Origin: Cyanobacteria bacterium SZAS-4
Lineage (GTDB): Bacteria; Cyanobacteriota; Vampirovibrionia; Obscuribacterales; Obscuribacteraceae
DNA: 64,000 nt
Assembly: GCA_018266255.1 (NCBI GenBank)
Contig: JAFEAT010000015.1
Location: 1-64,000, forward strand
Direction of reading: 5' to 3'
The position numbers were made by a program, and so were the translations under genes. The notes beneath the pieces are model-generated. The model was not told the DNA's origin. It made no database searches and saw only the letters and a program-made list of their open reading frames with translations. This document shows, piece after piece, positions 35,722-44,846 of the stretch (the first letter of the stretch is position 1; each line of letters starts with the position of its first letter).

Positions 35722-36729
35722 TCAATCCCACCAGAAGTGCCATACCCGCCCGTTGAGCAACTCAGCAGCCAGGCTTGGAACGCTTCCGGCGCCTTGATCG
35801 ACGCTATCAGGGCAGTAGACAAACTGCTCGCGTGCAAGTTCTAGCGCCTCATCGCGAGTGCTGGGAGGCTTCCCTACCCGCATTTCGATTGTGGCTCGGC
35901 CGATTGAAATGATTTCGGCGTCATGCATTTTGAACCATCGCTTCGAAAAACCGACATGCACTTGAGGGACTGGGCAATCATTCCATCCGCCGTAGAGCAA
36001 TTTCGCGGGAACCTCCCACGAATAATCTGCACGCACCAAAATAATAAACACAGACTCCAGTTCGCGGCTGCCGGTGTCAGGGTCCCAGGTCTGCAATGCC
36101 TGTAATTTATCATCGGGCACAACATCGAATGGCCAGTCGCTCTCTTCGAACTCTTCATCGATTTCTTGATTGATAGCGCACTTCAAATCTAGCCACTTGT
36201 CCATATTCATCTTTTCGCCGGTGACTATGAAGTCTGCCAGGGAGGGTTTGACGATGCCGCTGCCGTCGAGATCTAATGGTTCAGATGCACCTTCTAGTGC
36301 TTTTAACTCGCGAATAATGCGCACTATGCTGTCGGTTTCATCAACAACAATGTCGCCACTGCTATACGATTTCTTGCGCGGAGCCCAAGTTCTGGCGGTG
36401 TTATCGAATTCAAGATGACAAGACAAGTTATCGACTATTCCATCTAATTCGTCTTCATCTGCGACGATTACTGGCCAATAACCGGTATCAATAGAGATAC
36501 CGCGAAGCTGTCGCCACAATTGTTCGGCTTGGCTTCCTTTTACGACCAGCGTATAAATAATGTCGATGAGCGGCCAATTGAGCTGGCCAAGAGAGCTTGA
36601 ATCGATATCAGCCGCTTTCAATTTAGCAATCAGATCGACAACGTTTGCGTCTGGGTTCTCTCCAATCAGCTCGGGAGCGGGATTCAGCGTACCTTGACGA
36701 TCGCCACAAACCCACTTACTGACTTCCAT
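35722..36729 (-). CDS. DUF4253-domain protein
   Basis: A 335-residue soluble protein with AAGGAG before its ATG. The C-terminal 110 residues match DUF4253: LLYGGWNDCPVP, a K.W...DAEI segment, an ALELAREQFVYCPD stretch, and the terminal VWHFWWD. The N-terminal part contains another typical GYWPVIV segment. It is a cytoplasmic protein of unknown function, often found near toxin-immunity loci in other bacteria, but nothing here shows such a role. Confidence 0.75.
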   Translation of the reverse strand: MEVSKWVCGDRQGTLNPAPELIGENPDANVVDLIAKLKAADIDSSSLGQLNWPLIDIIYTLVVKGSQAEQLWRQLRGISIDTGYWPVIVADEDELDGIVDNLSCHLEFDNTARTWAPRKKSYSSGDIVVDETDSIVRIIRELKALEGASEPLDLDGSGIVKPSLADFIVTGEKMNMDKWLDLKCAINQEIDEEFEESDWPFDVVPDDKLQALQTWDPDTGSRELESVFIILVRADYSWEVPAKLLYGGWNDCPVPQVHVGFSKRWFKMHDAEIISIGRATIEMRVGKPPSTRDEALELAREQFVYCPDSVDQGAGSVPSLAAELLNGRVWHFWWD

Positions 36730-36796
36730 TTTTGTCTCCTTGGCTGAAAATCAGATCGTACGAAGTATTGCGTGCAGATTCAACAGCCTGGAGCAA

Positions 36797-38719
36797 CTAA
36801 CAACTGCAATCGCCGCAACCGCCAGCACAGTCTCCGCATCCGCCCGCGCAGTCAGCGCAATCTCCGCATCCGCTGCAGCAATCACCGGCAGCAGCACAAT
36901 CGGACCCAGAACAACAATCGACTCCGGCACAACAATCAATACCTGCACAATCGCCGCTTCCGCAATCACCACAGCAGGTCACACAATCACAACAATCTTC
37001 GGCGCAAGCAATGTCTTCACAAATATTGCAAGCGCAGTTTGCACACAAATTACATCCACAATTCATCGCCAGTTGATTGCAGAAATAGTTACTTGGATAT
37101 TGTTGAATCGGAACACCAGGTCTACGTCTTCTTCTCGAAAAGTTCTGCGGCTGATCCTGAGGATCCGGCGCTTGAGGATCGTGAGGAGCATTGGGATCAG
37201 CGTTTGGATCTGAATTCGGATCGGGTGTTTCAACCAGATCAGGGAGGGTTTCAGAAGGCTCTTTCTCCCCAAACCTACGACGCCTCCGCCCGCCCCATCT
37301 GCGACCGCGATCACCGCCGCCTGAGGCTGCACCACCGCCATCATAGCTGCCGGATCCACTGCTGCTGCTGCTCCCGCCGGTTTCACTTCCACTGCCTCCA
37401 CTATCACCGGCATCGCCAGCGCCGGAAGTGCCACCACCACCGATGCCGCCGCTGCCGCTGCCGGCACTCATTGCAAAAGCGTAGTTTAACTTCTGCGGAG
37501 CCAGCCAAAGCAAGTCACTGACAAGCGCTCCCCAGGCTATAAGATTGAAAGGCAATCCAAAAACTTGCTCTCTCGTTTTTGCCTGACGAGCATGATAGGG
37601 AAACAAAAATGCAACGATGTATAAATAGAAATTGATAAAGACATCTGGTATAGATTTTGAATCGGCTTGCAGCCTTTGCGAAATTTCGAAAGCAGTTTCG
37701 CGTTTCTGCTGAAGATTCAAGCGAGCGTTATTGCACGCCTTCGCTGACAGTTTAACCGACTGCTTTACTGTCGAACACGTGTGAGCATGGGCACTGCAAA
37801 CTGAGCGAAGATACTCCTGCCAATCTGTGCCGAGTTTGTCGGTAATGTTCTGAAGCAATCGCGAGCGAAACTGTTGACGAAGTGACGCTTCGATGTTCAA
37901 CTTATCCAGCGCCTGCTCGATCGACATCGCCAACGATTGCAAGTAAGGATAGACGTCTTGCCTGCAGTGCTCGGGAAGAGTTGTCGAGTCGATACTGTAA
38001 GCAACTGCAAACGGATTGAACTCTTTCCTGCGCATGTCTTTAGCAAAATCGTCGATAGCATCAAGCACATAGACTAATTTTCCAAAAGCGGCGCCGAGTT
38101 TTCGCATCTCAGCTAGATTGGCTTCGTCTGCGCATCCGACTGCGCGTGCGCCGCTCTCGAATACAATTGCAGTCATATGCGCCGTCGGTTTGGCGCAATA
38201 ATCAATCAGTTGCCGCGGGAAATGTGTTTCAGCGTATTCACCCGAAAATCGCTCGTGCTCAAGTTGTTTCTCAAACCAGCGCCACAACTCATCCAGAGGA
38301 AATGACATGGACTCCAATGCCGTTGATGCTTGTTCGAATTTTTTGGAAAACAACTTGCGCACTGTTTTCCAATGCTTCTTCTCAGAATCTATAATATGGT
38401 CTGTCAATTTAAATTCGGTCAGCACCATCGTCACGTTCGCAGCGATGGTGAGCGACAAGGGCATCTCACGCGGATCTGCCGGCAAAGCGAAGCAGTTGAA
38501 GGATTGGTATTCTTTCTTCCAATCCGAAATATCTGTTTTGGCGGGCGTAACTGCAGACAGAACTTCAGCTAAGAAAACGGCATCATTGTTGAGTAGAAAT
38601 CTGGATGCTTGCCCAAACAACGCACCCATCGTTTTGCACGTGCCGCAGTAATGCAGTCTATATTCGTACTTCTGTTCATCACTCTGAGAACAGGAACGAT
38701 TTTTCATGACGCCGAACAT
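36797..38719 (-). CDS. DUF5685 protein with 30-cysteine C-terminal tail
   Basis: A 640-residue protein. The first 330 residues match DUF5685: an MFGVM start, YRLHYCGTCKTMG, a D-rich helical bundle with AIDDFAKDMRRKEFNPF. Next come a hydrophobic stretch (about 365-425), a Gly/Ser-rich linker, and an Asp/Pro/Asn-rich linker with RRRR. The last roughly 95 residues contain about 30 Cys in CC, CGDC and CAGGCGDC patterns. The helical part resembles isoprenoid-synthase-like all-alpha proteins. The tail could bind metal or be a modified-peptide-like segment. A GAAGGTG ribosome binding site supports the start. Confidence 0.75.
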   Translation of the reverse strand: MFGVMKNRSCSQSDEQKYEYRLHYCGTCKTMGALFGQASRFLLNNDAVFLAEVLSAVTPAKTDISDWKKEYQSFNCFALPADPREMPLSLTIAANVTMVLTEFKLTDHIIDSEKKHWKTVRKLFSKKFEQASTALESMSFPLDELWRWFEKQLEHERFSGEYAETHFPRQLIDYCAKPTAHMTAIVFESGARAVGCADEANLAEMRKLGAAFGKLVYVLDAIDDFAKDMRRKEFNPFAVAYSIDSTTLPEHCRQDVYPYLQSLAMSIEQALDKLNIEASLRQQFRSRLLQNITDKLGTDWQEYLRSVCSAHAHTCSTVKQSVKLSAKACNNARLNLQQKRETAFEISQRLQADSKSIPDVFINFYLYIVAFLFPYHARQAKTREQVFGLPFNLIAWGALVSDLLWLAPQKLNYAFAMSAGSGSGGIGGGGTSGAGDAGDSGGSGSETGGSSSSSGSGSYDGGGAASGGGDRGRRWGGRRRRRFGEKEPSETLPDLVETPDPNSDPNADPNAPHDPQAPDPQDQPQNFSRRRRRPGVPIQQYPSNYFCNQLAMNCGCNLCANCACNICEDIACAEDCCDCVTCCGDCGSGDCAGIDCCAGVDCCSGSDCAAAGDCCSGCGDCADCAGGCGDCAGGCGDCSC

Positions 38720-38745
38720 GATGCACCTTCAGGAACGCTTTCTAC

Positions 38746-39147
38746 TTATTGGCTAGCCGGATGACCTGAATTAGCTGGTCCTCCTGGCTTTGCTGATTTC
38801 GCGTCCGGCTTTGCTCCAGATTTCGCAGCTGGCTTTGCACCAGGTTTGGCGTCCGACTTAGCTCCTGGTTTTGCACCAGGCTTACTGCCATCGTGAGCTG
38901 CCTTTCCAGCGACAGCTGTGCCATGCACCGCACTCTTGCTGTCAACTTTTTTCGTTTCGGTTGCCGTGGTTGTAGTTTCAGTTTCCACCTTGGGTTTGAC
39001 TGCAACCGGTTTTACATACTTGGGCAAATTCGGATCGACAATCAAAACATGGCGACTATTCAAACCAAGTGCATAGCCGATAAACAGTCCGTTCAAGGTG
39101 ACCAGACAGCAGATAAAATAGAATTTGATTCTACTGATTTTATCCAC
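38746..39147 (-). CDS. membrane-anchored Lys/Pro/Ala/Gly-repeat protein
   Basis: A 133-residue protein with one N-terminal transmembrane helix (about 8-30). A short conserved-looking stretch follows, and then a repetitive basic tail of KPGAK/KPAAK-type units (about 85-125). It starts with GTG one base after the stop of the preceding gene (39149), so the two are cotranscribed; the DUF5685 gene follows 26 bp downstream. The basic tail could bind polyanions at the cell surface. Confidence 0.6.
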   Translation of the reverse strand: MDKISRIKFYFICCLVTLNGLFIGYALGLNSRHVLIVDPNLPKYVKPVAVKPKVETETTTTATETKKVDSKSAVHGTAVAGKAAHDGSKPGAKPGAKSDAKPGAKPAAKSGAKPDAKSAKPGGPANSGHPASQ

Positions 39148-39148
39148 G

Positions 39149-39799
39149 TTAGTTGCTCTTCGTGAATTTCATAGTCTGTGTGTTGTTCTCGGTTTGAGCT
39201 GCATTGCGCTGATAGCTCAATACTACGTCGGAAGGTTTGTAGTTTTCGGAAATAGTTGGACCAGAAATCAAATTCAAAACCAACTTTTTGCTGTCATCAC
39301 CTTTGTGAGCATTGAATTTTTCTTCTAGTTCTTGCGCATTGAAGGTAATCGAGTTGTCGCCCTTCTTCAGCAACCTGGTGATGTCTACAGCCTTGCCGGG
39401 AGCAAAGAAATTATCGACGTCTTGATCGTTGACATTCACTTTGATCGAATAACCGATGTAGTCAGATCCGCTTGATGCGATCCAGAATTTCTTGCCGTGC
39501 TTTTTAGTAGCCGCAGGCACCGGCGTGACAGTGACAGTCTCTTCGGGCTGCTGTTCTTCTTCAGCGGTTTCAGGCTTGCTGTCACCTGGTTTCGTCGTCA
39601 CCGTATTCGGTGCGGCTGGCTTTGCACCAGGAGTTCCAGGTCCTACCATTTGCACGGGTGCCATGCGCTGAATCGTTCCAAACCAATATCCGCCGCCTCC
39701 CGCTGCTCCAAGCATGAGCAGCAACAAAAGAAGATCTCCGATCGCCCTGACGATTCCACTTCCAGCGTTGGCAATGGCACTCTTCGGCTTCTGGGTCAT
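39149..39799 (-). CDS. membrane-anchored beta-rich protein
   Basis: A 216-residue protein with one membrane helix (about 20-42), a Pro/Thr/Glu-rich linker (50-95) and a C-terminal beta domain (about 105-195) containing VNDQDVDNFFAPGKAVDIT and GDNSITFNAQ. That arrangement is typical of an immunoglobulin-like or jelly-roll periplasmic fold. It is first in a tight operon with the Lys/Pro-repeat protein and the DUF5685 Cys-rich protein, hinting that the three act together at the envelope. Confidence 0.6.
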   Translation of the reverse strand: MTQKPKSAIANAGSGIVRAIGDLLLLLLMLGAAGGGGYWFGTIQRMAPVQMVGPGTPGAKPAAPNTVTTKPGDSKPETAEEEQQPEETVTVTPVPAATKKHGKKFWIASSGSDYIGYSIKVNVNDQDVDNFFAPGKAVDITRLLKKGDNSITFNAQELEEKFNAHKGDDSKKLVLNLISGPTISENYKPSDVVLSYQRNAAQTENNTQTMKFTKSN

Positions 39800-39917
39800 T
39801 TCGATTTAGCTCCGATAATTCGCACAGTTTGCATTATAGCCTTACCACCAGCTGCCCAATTCTAAGCTATGACAAGACGCCGAACAACGCGGAAAACCCT
39901 GAGCCGAAACCCTCCAT

Positions 39918-41114
39918 CTATGCCTCGGCACGAACAAAACGAGCCAAGAAAATCATGCTTATTAAGAGAATAGAAAGAAGTGCCAATGCAATTCTCAAAG
40001 TCAAAATCTCTGCCGCGAAACCGATTATTGGCGGGCCTGCTAAGAGCCCGAAATAGCCGACTAGAGCGACTGTAGCGATGGTGGGACCGGGCTCCATATC
40101 TGGTGCGTTACCGGCAGCGGTAAAGCAGATGGGCACTATGTTAGAAACGCCCAAACCGATCGCGGCAAAACCTAGCAATGCGCAAATCGGAATTGCCGGA
40201 AAAATTATGAGACACAAGCCAAGAAGTGCAACAGCGCAGCCGTAGCGAACCATTGGACCAGCGCCGAACCTCAAATTGAGTTTGTCTCCGAAGAGGCGCC
40301 CTACAGTCATCGCCACTGAGAACGAAGCATAACCGAGCGCGGCGAATCCAGCGTCAGTCTTGAGTGTCTGTTGCAAGAAAACGCCGCTCCAATCTCCCAT
40401 CGCGCCTTCTACAAGAAAGCAGCAAAACATCATCACACTCAAAGCCAACAAATAGTTGGAGCTAAGTAAAAGTTTGAGTGTTTCAACATGAATTGATCCA
40501 CTGACTTTGGCTCCTGTTGCGTCGGCAGAAGCTGGCAGCAACCAATTTTTGCAGAAGAGTCCTGCGAGCAAAAGAACGGTCGCACTAATCGGAAAGTGCA
40601 TTTCTGGATTTACTTTCAGCCCAGCCATCAGCGCTCCCAGACAGGCTCCAGCAATTCCTCCGATGCTGAACAAAGCATGGAATGACGACATGATCGGGCG
40701 TTCATAGGCGCGTTCGACTGCGACTGCATGTGCGTTCATAGACACATCCATAGAGCCGGCAAACAAACCCAACGCAATTACAGAGGCGGAAAGGTAAACC
40801 AGATTCGGAGCGTAGGCAGGCAGAACCAGCGACAAGCAAGTGAATATAAGAGTCCAGACGATCACCGGACGGCTCCCAAACCGAGCGGAAAGGGCGCCCG
40901 CAAACGACATTGCAGCCAGAGCGCCGAACGCCATGCTCAACAAGGCGATGCCAAGACTTCCTGTGCCCAACGCCAACTTCATTTGAATTGCCGGGATGCG
41001 CGACGCCCAAGTGGCTACCACAGCCCCGTTGATGAAAAAGACAAGACCAACTGCGAACCGCGCCTTGGCGGGCTCGACAGCCGTGGATTGAGCAACAAGA
41101 GGTTCCGATGACAA
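39918..41114 (-). CDS. MFS transporter (YbjJ-like)
   Basis: A 398-residue protein with about twelve membrane helices and major-facilitator loops (ARFGSRPVIV after TM2, FGDKLNLRFG after TM8). The opening FAVGLVFFINGAVVATWASRIP is typical of the YbjJ group of predicted drug or sugar exporters. The substrate is unknown and it is not close to known inositol permeases. It is transcribed in the same direction as the 41161 membrane gene. Confidence 0.85.
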   Translation of the reverse strand: MSSEPLVAQSTAVEPAKARFAVGLVFFINGAVVATWASRIPAIQMKLALGTGSLGIALLSMAFGALAAMSFAGALSARFGSRPVIVWTLIFTCLSLVLPAYAPNLVYLSASVIALGLFAGSMDVSMNAHAVAVERAYERPIMSSFHALFSIGGIAGACLGALMAGLKVNPEMHFPISATVLLLAGLFCKNWLLPASADATGAKVSGSIHVETLKLLLSSNYLLALSVMMFCCFLVEGAMGDWSGVFLQQTLKTDAGFAALGYASFSVAMTVGRLFGDKLNLRFGAGPMVRYGCAVALLGLCLIIFPAIPICALLGFAAIGLGVSNIVPICFTAAGNAPDMEPGPTIATVALVGYFGLLAGPPIIGFAAEILTLRIALALLSILLISMIFLARFVRAEA

Positions 41115-41160
41115 AGAGCAAGCTTCCCAAAGAAGCCTATTCTATCAGATGTTACAGGTT

Positions 41161-41826
41161 CTATTGTTCGAGCTGTAGCACCACATCTGGTGCATAGATC
41201 GTCGCTATCGCATTGCTAAAATAATTCGTCGCCGAAAAAACGCTCGCGTCCATACCATTTGCAACGATGACATTGACGATGACTGAAAGAGCAATTCCTC
41301 CAAACGCACTGGCAGAGCCAACATACACATGAGTCTTACCGAAATTAGACTCTTGAGTCATTTTGACCAAACCATAAATGAGGAATGGAACGCCGCAAGC
41401 AATTCCTAAAACTTCAATGGTGTTAGACAGCGCAACCACAAGCGTCTGCAAATTCATGGTAGAAAGCAAGAATATTACCGGTATAGCGGCGAAGGTTGGA
41501 TTGACACTTCGAAGTGTCAACTTTGGAGCAGATGCGCTGGCGCTGGTGCCTCTGGTTCTGGTCAGACATTGCTCGGTGATTTCGTTGACGGAAAATGCCA
41601 TGGCGATAAAGGAAATAAGACCGACAGTAAATTGATTCTGAGAGCAAATTGGATAACCGCTTATCATCAGCAGAGCAAGGGAGGCCCCGAGACCTTTAGC
41701 AAACGCCGTAACGACTCGCAGTGGTTTCGATTTAACGAAGCAATAGTCAAAATTGAGAGCGTCTGGAACTCCTTCTGAACACTTGTAACTGGGAGCCTGA
41801 CTTTCTTTAATTTCAATGACAATCAT
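41161..41826 (-). CDS. hypothetical multi-helix membrane protein
   Basis: A 221-residue protein with about five hydrophobic helices (about 42-80 as two, 110-155 as two, 168-192). ATG at 41826 follows GGTGGATC and is preferred to 41874. No transporter family is recognised. One copy of the ACCANATNTGGT palindrome lies in its last codons. Confidence 0.55.
   Translation of the reverse strand: MIVIEIKESQAPSYKCSEGVPDALNFDYCFVKSKPLRVVTAFAKGLGASLALLMISGYPICSQNQFTVGLISFIAMAFSVNEITEQCLTRTRGTSASASAPKLTLRSVNPTFAAIPVIFLLSTMNLQTLVVALSNTIEVLGIACGVPFLIYGLVKMTQESNFGKTHVYVGSASAFGGIALSVIVNVIVANGMDASVFSATNYFSNAIATIYAPDVVLQLEQ
41180..41191. repeat. ACCANATNTGGT palindrome, copy 3
   Basis: Reads ACCACATCTGGT within extended GCACCA/TGGTGC arms, inside the 3' end of the 41161-41826 coding sequence. 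Confidence 0.6.
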
Positions 41827-42058
41827 AAGATCCACCAGAAAATACAGAGTCAGCCGCGTCGTAAAAAACGACACGACAGCACTGCGTTGAGCAGAACCAA
41901 GACACGAGAAAGTAAGTCTTTCGACCGGTCTAAAAATTTAGCTTTAGTAAGTGATTCCAAAACCCAGGAAAAAGCCCTGAGCACGACAACTTTATCTGAA
42001 CCTGGCGCAGCTGTCAAGTTGGCGCACTACACTCTGAACGTGCTAATAAGTTGTTGAA

Positions 42059-42646
42059 ATGAGGTTTTCGGGCGTCCTCCCAATTCGGAATACGAAAGTA
42101 ATGACTAGACCAGCGATAGCAATACCGTTAGACAAGCAGTCTCGACCGATGAAACAGCTCGTTGAAATTGATTTCCACGAAGTTTGGGCTCCCAATTCGC
42201 AACTGCCAGAACGCGGAGTTCTCGCCGTTTTTGTCAGTCAAGACATCGATAAATGTCAGGCGAAAGACAAAAACTGCTTCCAGGTGGTTTGGCTAGTAGA
42301 CTCGTCTCAGACACCAAATGTGGTGACTAATGCAACCACGCAGAACAAAGTGCATGCAGACGGATCGATCGAGACTGGCGTAGAAGGTTGTTCTCTTCTG
42401 GGCAATGAGCACCCGAAATTAAACGAAGCGAAGGCTGTATGTGCATTTTCAGCTAACGGCATCACATACAATGAAGCACGAGCTCGTGATGATTGCTATT
42501 CTCATCTGGTCTCTCAGGCTCCGAACTGGCGGCTACTCCTGCGTTTGCTGAAAAACTCGACTGACTACCTACTCTTGATCCACGAAGATGATTTTGCCGA
42601 AACGAGACTGGAAAGAGCATGGCTTGTTAGACTTAAAAGGGAATAG
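42059..42646 (+). CDS. DUF1963-like (YwqG-type) protein
   Basis: A 195-residue soluble protein. The phrase LVEIDFHEVWAPNSQLPERGVLAVFVSQD matches the pattern of DUF1963/YwqG proteins (an aromatic or acidic segment, LPxxGxLxxF, a D at the turn). The end reads DYLLLIHEDDFAE, also typical. Function unknown. ATG at 42101 is an alternative start. It precedes the tandem aspartyl protease by 32 bp on the same strand. Confidence 0.55.
   Translation: MRFSGVLPIRNTKVMTRPAIAIPLDKQSRPMKQLVEIDFHEVWAPNSQLPERGVLAVFVSQDIDKCQAKDKNCFQVVWLVDSSQTPNVVTNATTQNKVHADGSIETGVEGCSLLGNEHPKLNEAKAVCAFSANGITYNEARARDDCYSHLVSQAPNWRLLLRLLKNSTDYLLLIHEDDFAETRLERAWLVRLKRE
42313..42324. repeat. ACCANATNTGGT palindrome, copy 4
   Basis: Reads ACCAAATGTGGT with flanking C and G, inside the DUF1963-like coding sequence. 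Confidence 0.6.
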
Positions 42647-42678
42647 TTGAACTGTAGCTGCGTCAAGGCGGAATTCAT

Positions 42679-43923
42679 TTGAGCAAAACTCGCCACATCT
42701 TCTCAATTCTTCTTGTCGGCACTCTTTATTGCCAAATGCCTTACGCCATTGGCGATTCCGCTCTCAATGATGGAATCGCACTCTACAACAAGCGAGAATA
42801 CAAAAAAGCTGTCGACGCGCTGACGAAATCTGCCGCGGCTAATCCAAATTTGCCAACCCCGCTCTACTATCAGGCGCTCTCCTACTATCAGCTTGGAGAC
42901 CCGGCCAAGGCAAAGATTCTCTACAGCACCATTGTTCGCAAATTTCCGTCATCAGATGAAGCGAAATTTGCCGCCACCTATCTGCAACGGGTCGATCCCA
43001 AATACGTAAACACAGTGGGAGCGCCACCGGTATCGAGGTCGGCAACATCTGCAGCGCCTTCGACAGCGGCGTCAGCTGCACCGATAGGTGATATGACAAG
43101 TTTCGATGCAGCCAACGCGACCATAGAAGATTTGGGCAAGCTTCCAGACACTGCCAGCGTGCCGTTTTCGCACGGCAACGGCGGTCACTTGATGGTCGAT
43201 ACGCAGATCAATGGCAGGACAGTGAAAATGATGTTCGATACTGGTGCGTCGACGTGCCTGATTGGAAAGAATCAGTTAGAGTCGGCCGGCGTTATGGGCA
43301 ACGTTATCCAGGGTCAACGAACTCGCATGGGCGGAGTGGGCAACACCGTCAATTCTGCGGCGCCGATGATCGTCGATTTAAAAGTAGGTGGAATTCAGCG
43401 ACACATGCCAATCATGGTGCAAGATCATTTCGATCTGCCACCACTGCTGGGGCAAACATTTTACAACGGCTATCAGTACGATATCGACAACCAATCAGGC
43501 GTGATCCGTTTCACCAAGAAGGGATCTAGCAGAAACAGCGTTGGCTTTGACTCAATTGAAGTGCCGTTCGAAACGGTAGGCAATAATCTTGTAGTCGTCG
43601 CGCAAATCAACGGGCACAACTGTCCAATGTACTTTGACACTGGTGCAGCTATAAATTTGTTCGACATGCGCACGTTCTTATCGATGGGCTTGTCCATACC
43701 CTCTGACGCAACTGCAACGATGGTTGGCGGGGTTGGTGGGTATGTGCCGGGCTACATGTTCACTATCAGCTCGATGCGCCTCGGCTCCATCCAAAAGAAC
43801 AATCTTCCGGTCACAGTCGTAACAAGTGGAGGTCCACCGCTTCCACTGCTTGGACAGCCGTTCTTACGCGATCGTCGTTTCACCATCGATAACGACAAGA
43901 AGGTTATTCGATTCTCGCGTTAA
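42679..43923 (+). CDS. exported TPR protein with two tandem retropepsin-like aspartyl protease domains
   Basis: A 414-residue protein with an N-terminal signal (about 1-25), a TPR region (28-105) and a Ser/Ala linker. Two clan-AA aspartyl protease domains follow. Domain 1 has FDTGASTC with Asp187, and a LLGQTF end. Domain 2 has YFDTGAAIN with Asp320, and a LLGQPF end. Retropepsin-type enzymes need two such Asp-Thr-Gly motifs to make one active site, so both halves may pair within one chain, as in pepsin. The start is TTG. Protease activity is likely but unproven. Confidence 0.78.
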   Translation: MSKTRHIFSILLVGTLYCQMPYAIGDSALNDGIALYNKREYKKAVDALTKSAAANPNLPTPLYYQALSYYQLGDPAKAKILYSTIVRKFPSSDEAKFAATYLQRVDPKYVNTVGAPPVSRSATSAAPSTAASAAPIGDMTSFDAANATIEDLGKLPDTASVPFSHGNGGHLMVDTQINGRTVKMMFDTGASTCLIGKNQLESAGVMGNVIQGQRTRMGGVGNTVNSAAPMIVDLKVGGIQRHMPIMVQDHFDLPPLLGQTFYNGYQYDIDNQSGVIRFTKKGSSRNSVGFDSIEVPFETVGNNLVVVAQINGHNCPMYFDTGAAINLFDMRTFLSMGLSIPSDATATMVGGVGGYVPGYMFTISSMRLGSIQKNNLPVTVVTSGGPPLPLLGQPFLRDRRFTIDNDKKVIRFSR

Positions 43924-43930
43924 GATATCG

Positions 43931-44584
43931 TTAGTGTCCGGAGCCTACGCCTGCGTAGACTGGGTCTCTCGAAATTTGACCTTTCTGATAGTCAGGGTTG
44001 TTGAGCAATTCTTGACCAACTTCTTTCCACTGAGGCAAGAGGTGCCCTGACTGACCCGAGAAGAATTGTTGATAAGTTTCGCCGGGCGCCATGTAACCCA
44101 ATACTTGTGCAGTAGCTGGGTTTCGGATTTGCGTCCAGTCTGGTCCGACTTGATACTGTGGATTGCCTTCAGGGGCATTGCGTGTCATCTGAGGGTTGCC
44201 CTGCTGGTCCATCTGAGTGCCTGGTCCGCCCAGTTGTGGGTTGCCCCTGTTGGCTCCAGATCGGCTCCACTCTGCGCCTAAGAATTCATCACGTCCCCAG
44301 GCAGAAGGCAGATAGCTACCATGACCTGTGGTCAAGCCTTTGTCGCGGATATCGAAGATGCCGCTGTTGATGCGATTCTGATACTCGAACTCATCGAATG
44401 GTGGAGGACCTTCGTGTCCTTCATCACCGTAGATGAGATCTGCATTTCCAGCTGCTTGTCTGACGAAGCTGTCCATCGATGTTGGTGGCAAGCCTTTGTT
44501 ATTCAGCTGAGCCATCGCCGGCGCAACCAGAGATGCGCTCAGGCAGAGACCGAAGAGGAGCTTGGCAAGAAATGTATTTTTCAT
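43931..44584 (-). CDS. hypothetical exported Gln/Asn/Pro-rich protein
   Basis: A 217-residue protein with a signal peptide (about 1-25, ending APAMAQ) and a polar mature part rich in Gly, Pro, Asn and Gln. GAAGG precedes ATG 44584. On its strand, TTGACA at 44745-44750 and CATTAT 17 bp downstream could be its promoter. No family is recognised. Confidence 0.6.
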   Translation of the reverse strand: MKNTFLAKLLFGLCLSASLVAPAMAQLNNKGLPPTSMDSFVRQAAGNADLIYGDEGHEGPPPFDEFEYQNRINSGIFDIRDKGLTTGHGSYLPSAWGRDEFLGAEWSRSGANRGNPQLGGPGTQMDQQGNPQMTRNAPEGNPQYQVGPDWTQIRNPATAQVLGYMAPGETYQQFFSGQSGHLLPQWKEVGQELLNNPDYQKGQISRDPVYAGVGSGH

Positions 44585-44613
44585 TTGCACCTTCGCATGA
44601 AAACTAACATAGC

Positions 44614-44625
44614 ACCACATATGGT
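44614..44625. repeat. ACCANATNTGGT palindrome, copy 5
   Basis: Reads ACCACATATGGT within perfect seven-base AGCACCA/TGGTGCT arms, intergenic and 30 bp upstream of the 43931-44584 start. Confidence 0.65.
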
Positions 44626-44846
44626 GCTTTGGCATTGCCAACTTGGAAAAGCCCAAATCGCAGATGCAACTCAACGGTCAACTAATGATCGGAAAAGGCT
44701 GGTAAGTGTTGAGTGCCTTATATAATGAATGAATTATCATTAAATGTCAAGTGAGAATGCCAGTTTACGGGCTTCCCGTCACAAATCGCCTCACATGATA
44801 CCCTGTTTGTCCCACGGCGGTTCTTCAAGGGTTTCACGGTTAAACG

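Noticed and set aside
36772..37521. Long open frame opposite the cysteine-rich tail
   Set aside because: It is the mirror of the Cys/Gly codon repeats of the DUF5685 gene; its protein is a low-complexity His/Arg/Asn string without a start signal.
39918..41114. Inositol transporter for the iol operon
   Set aside because: Its sequence fits the YbjJ-type MFS group rather than sugar/inositol permeases, and it lies 7 kb from the operon on the other strand.
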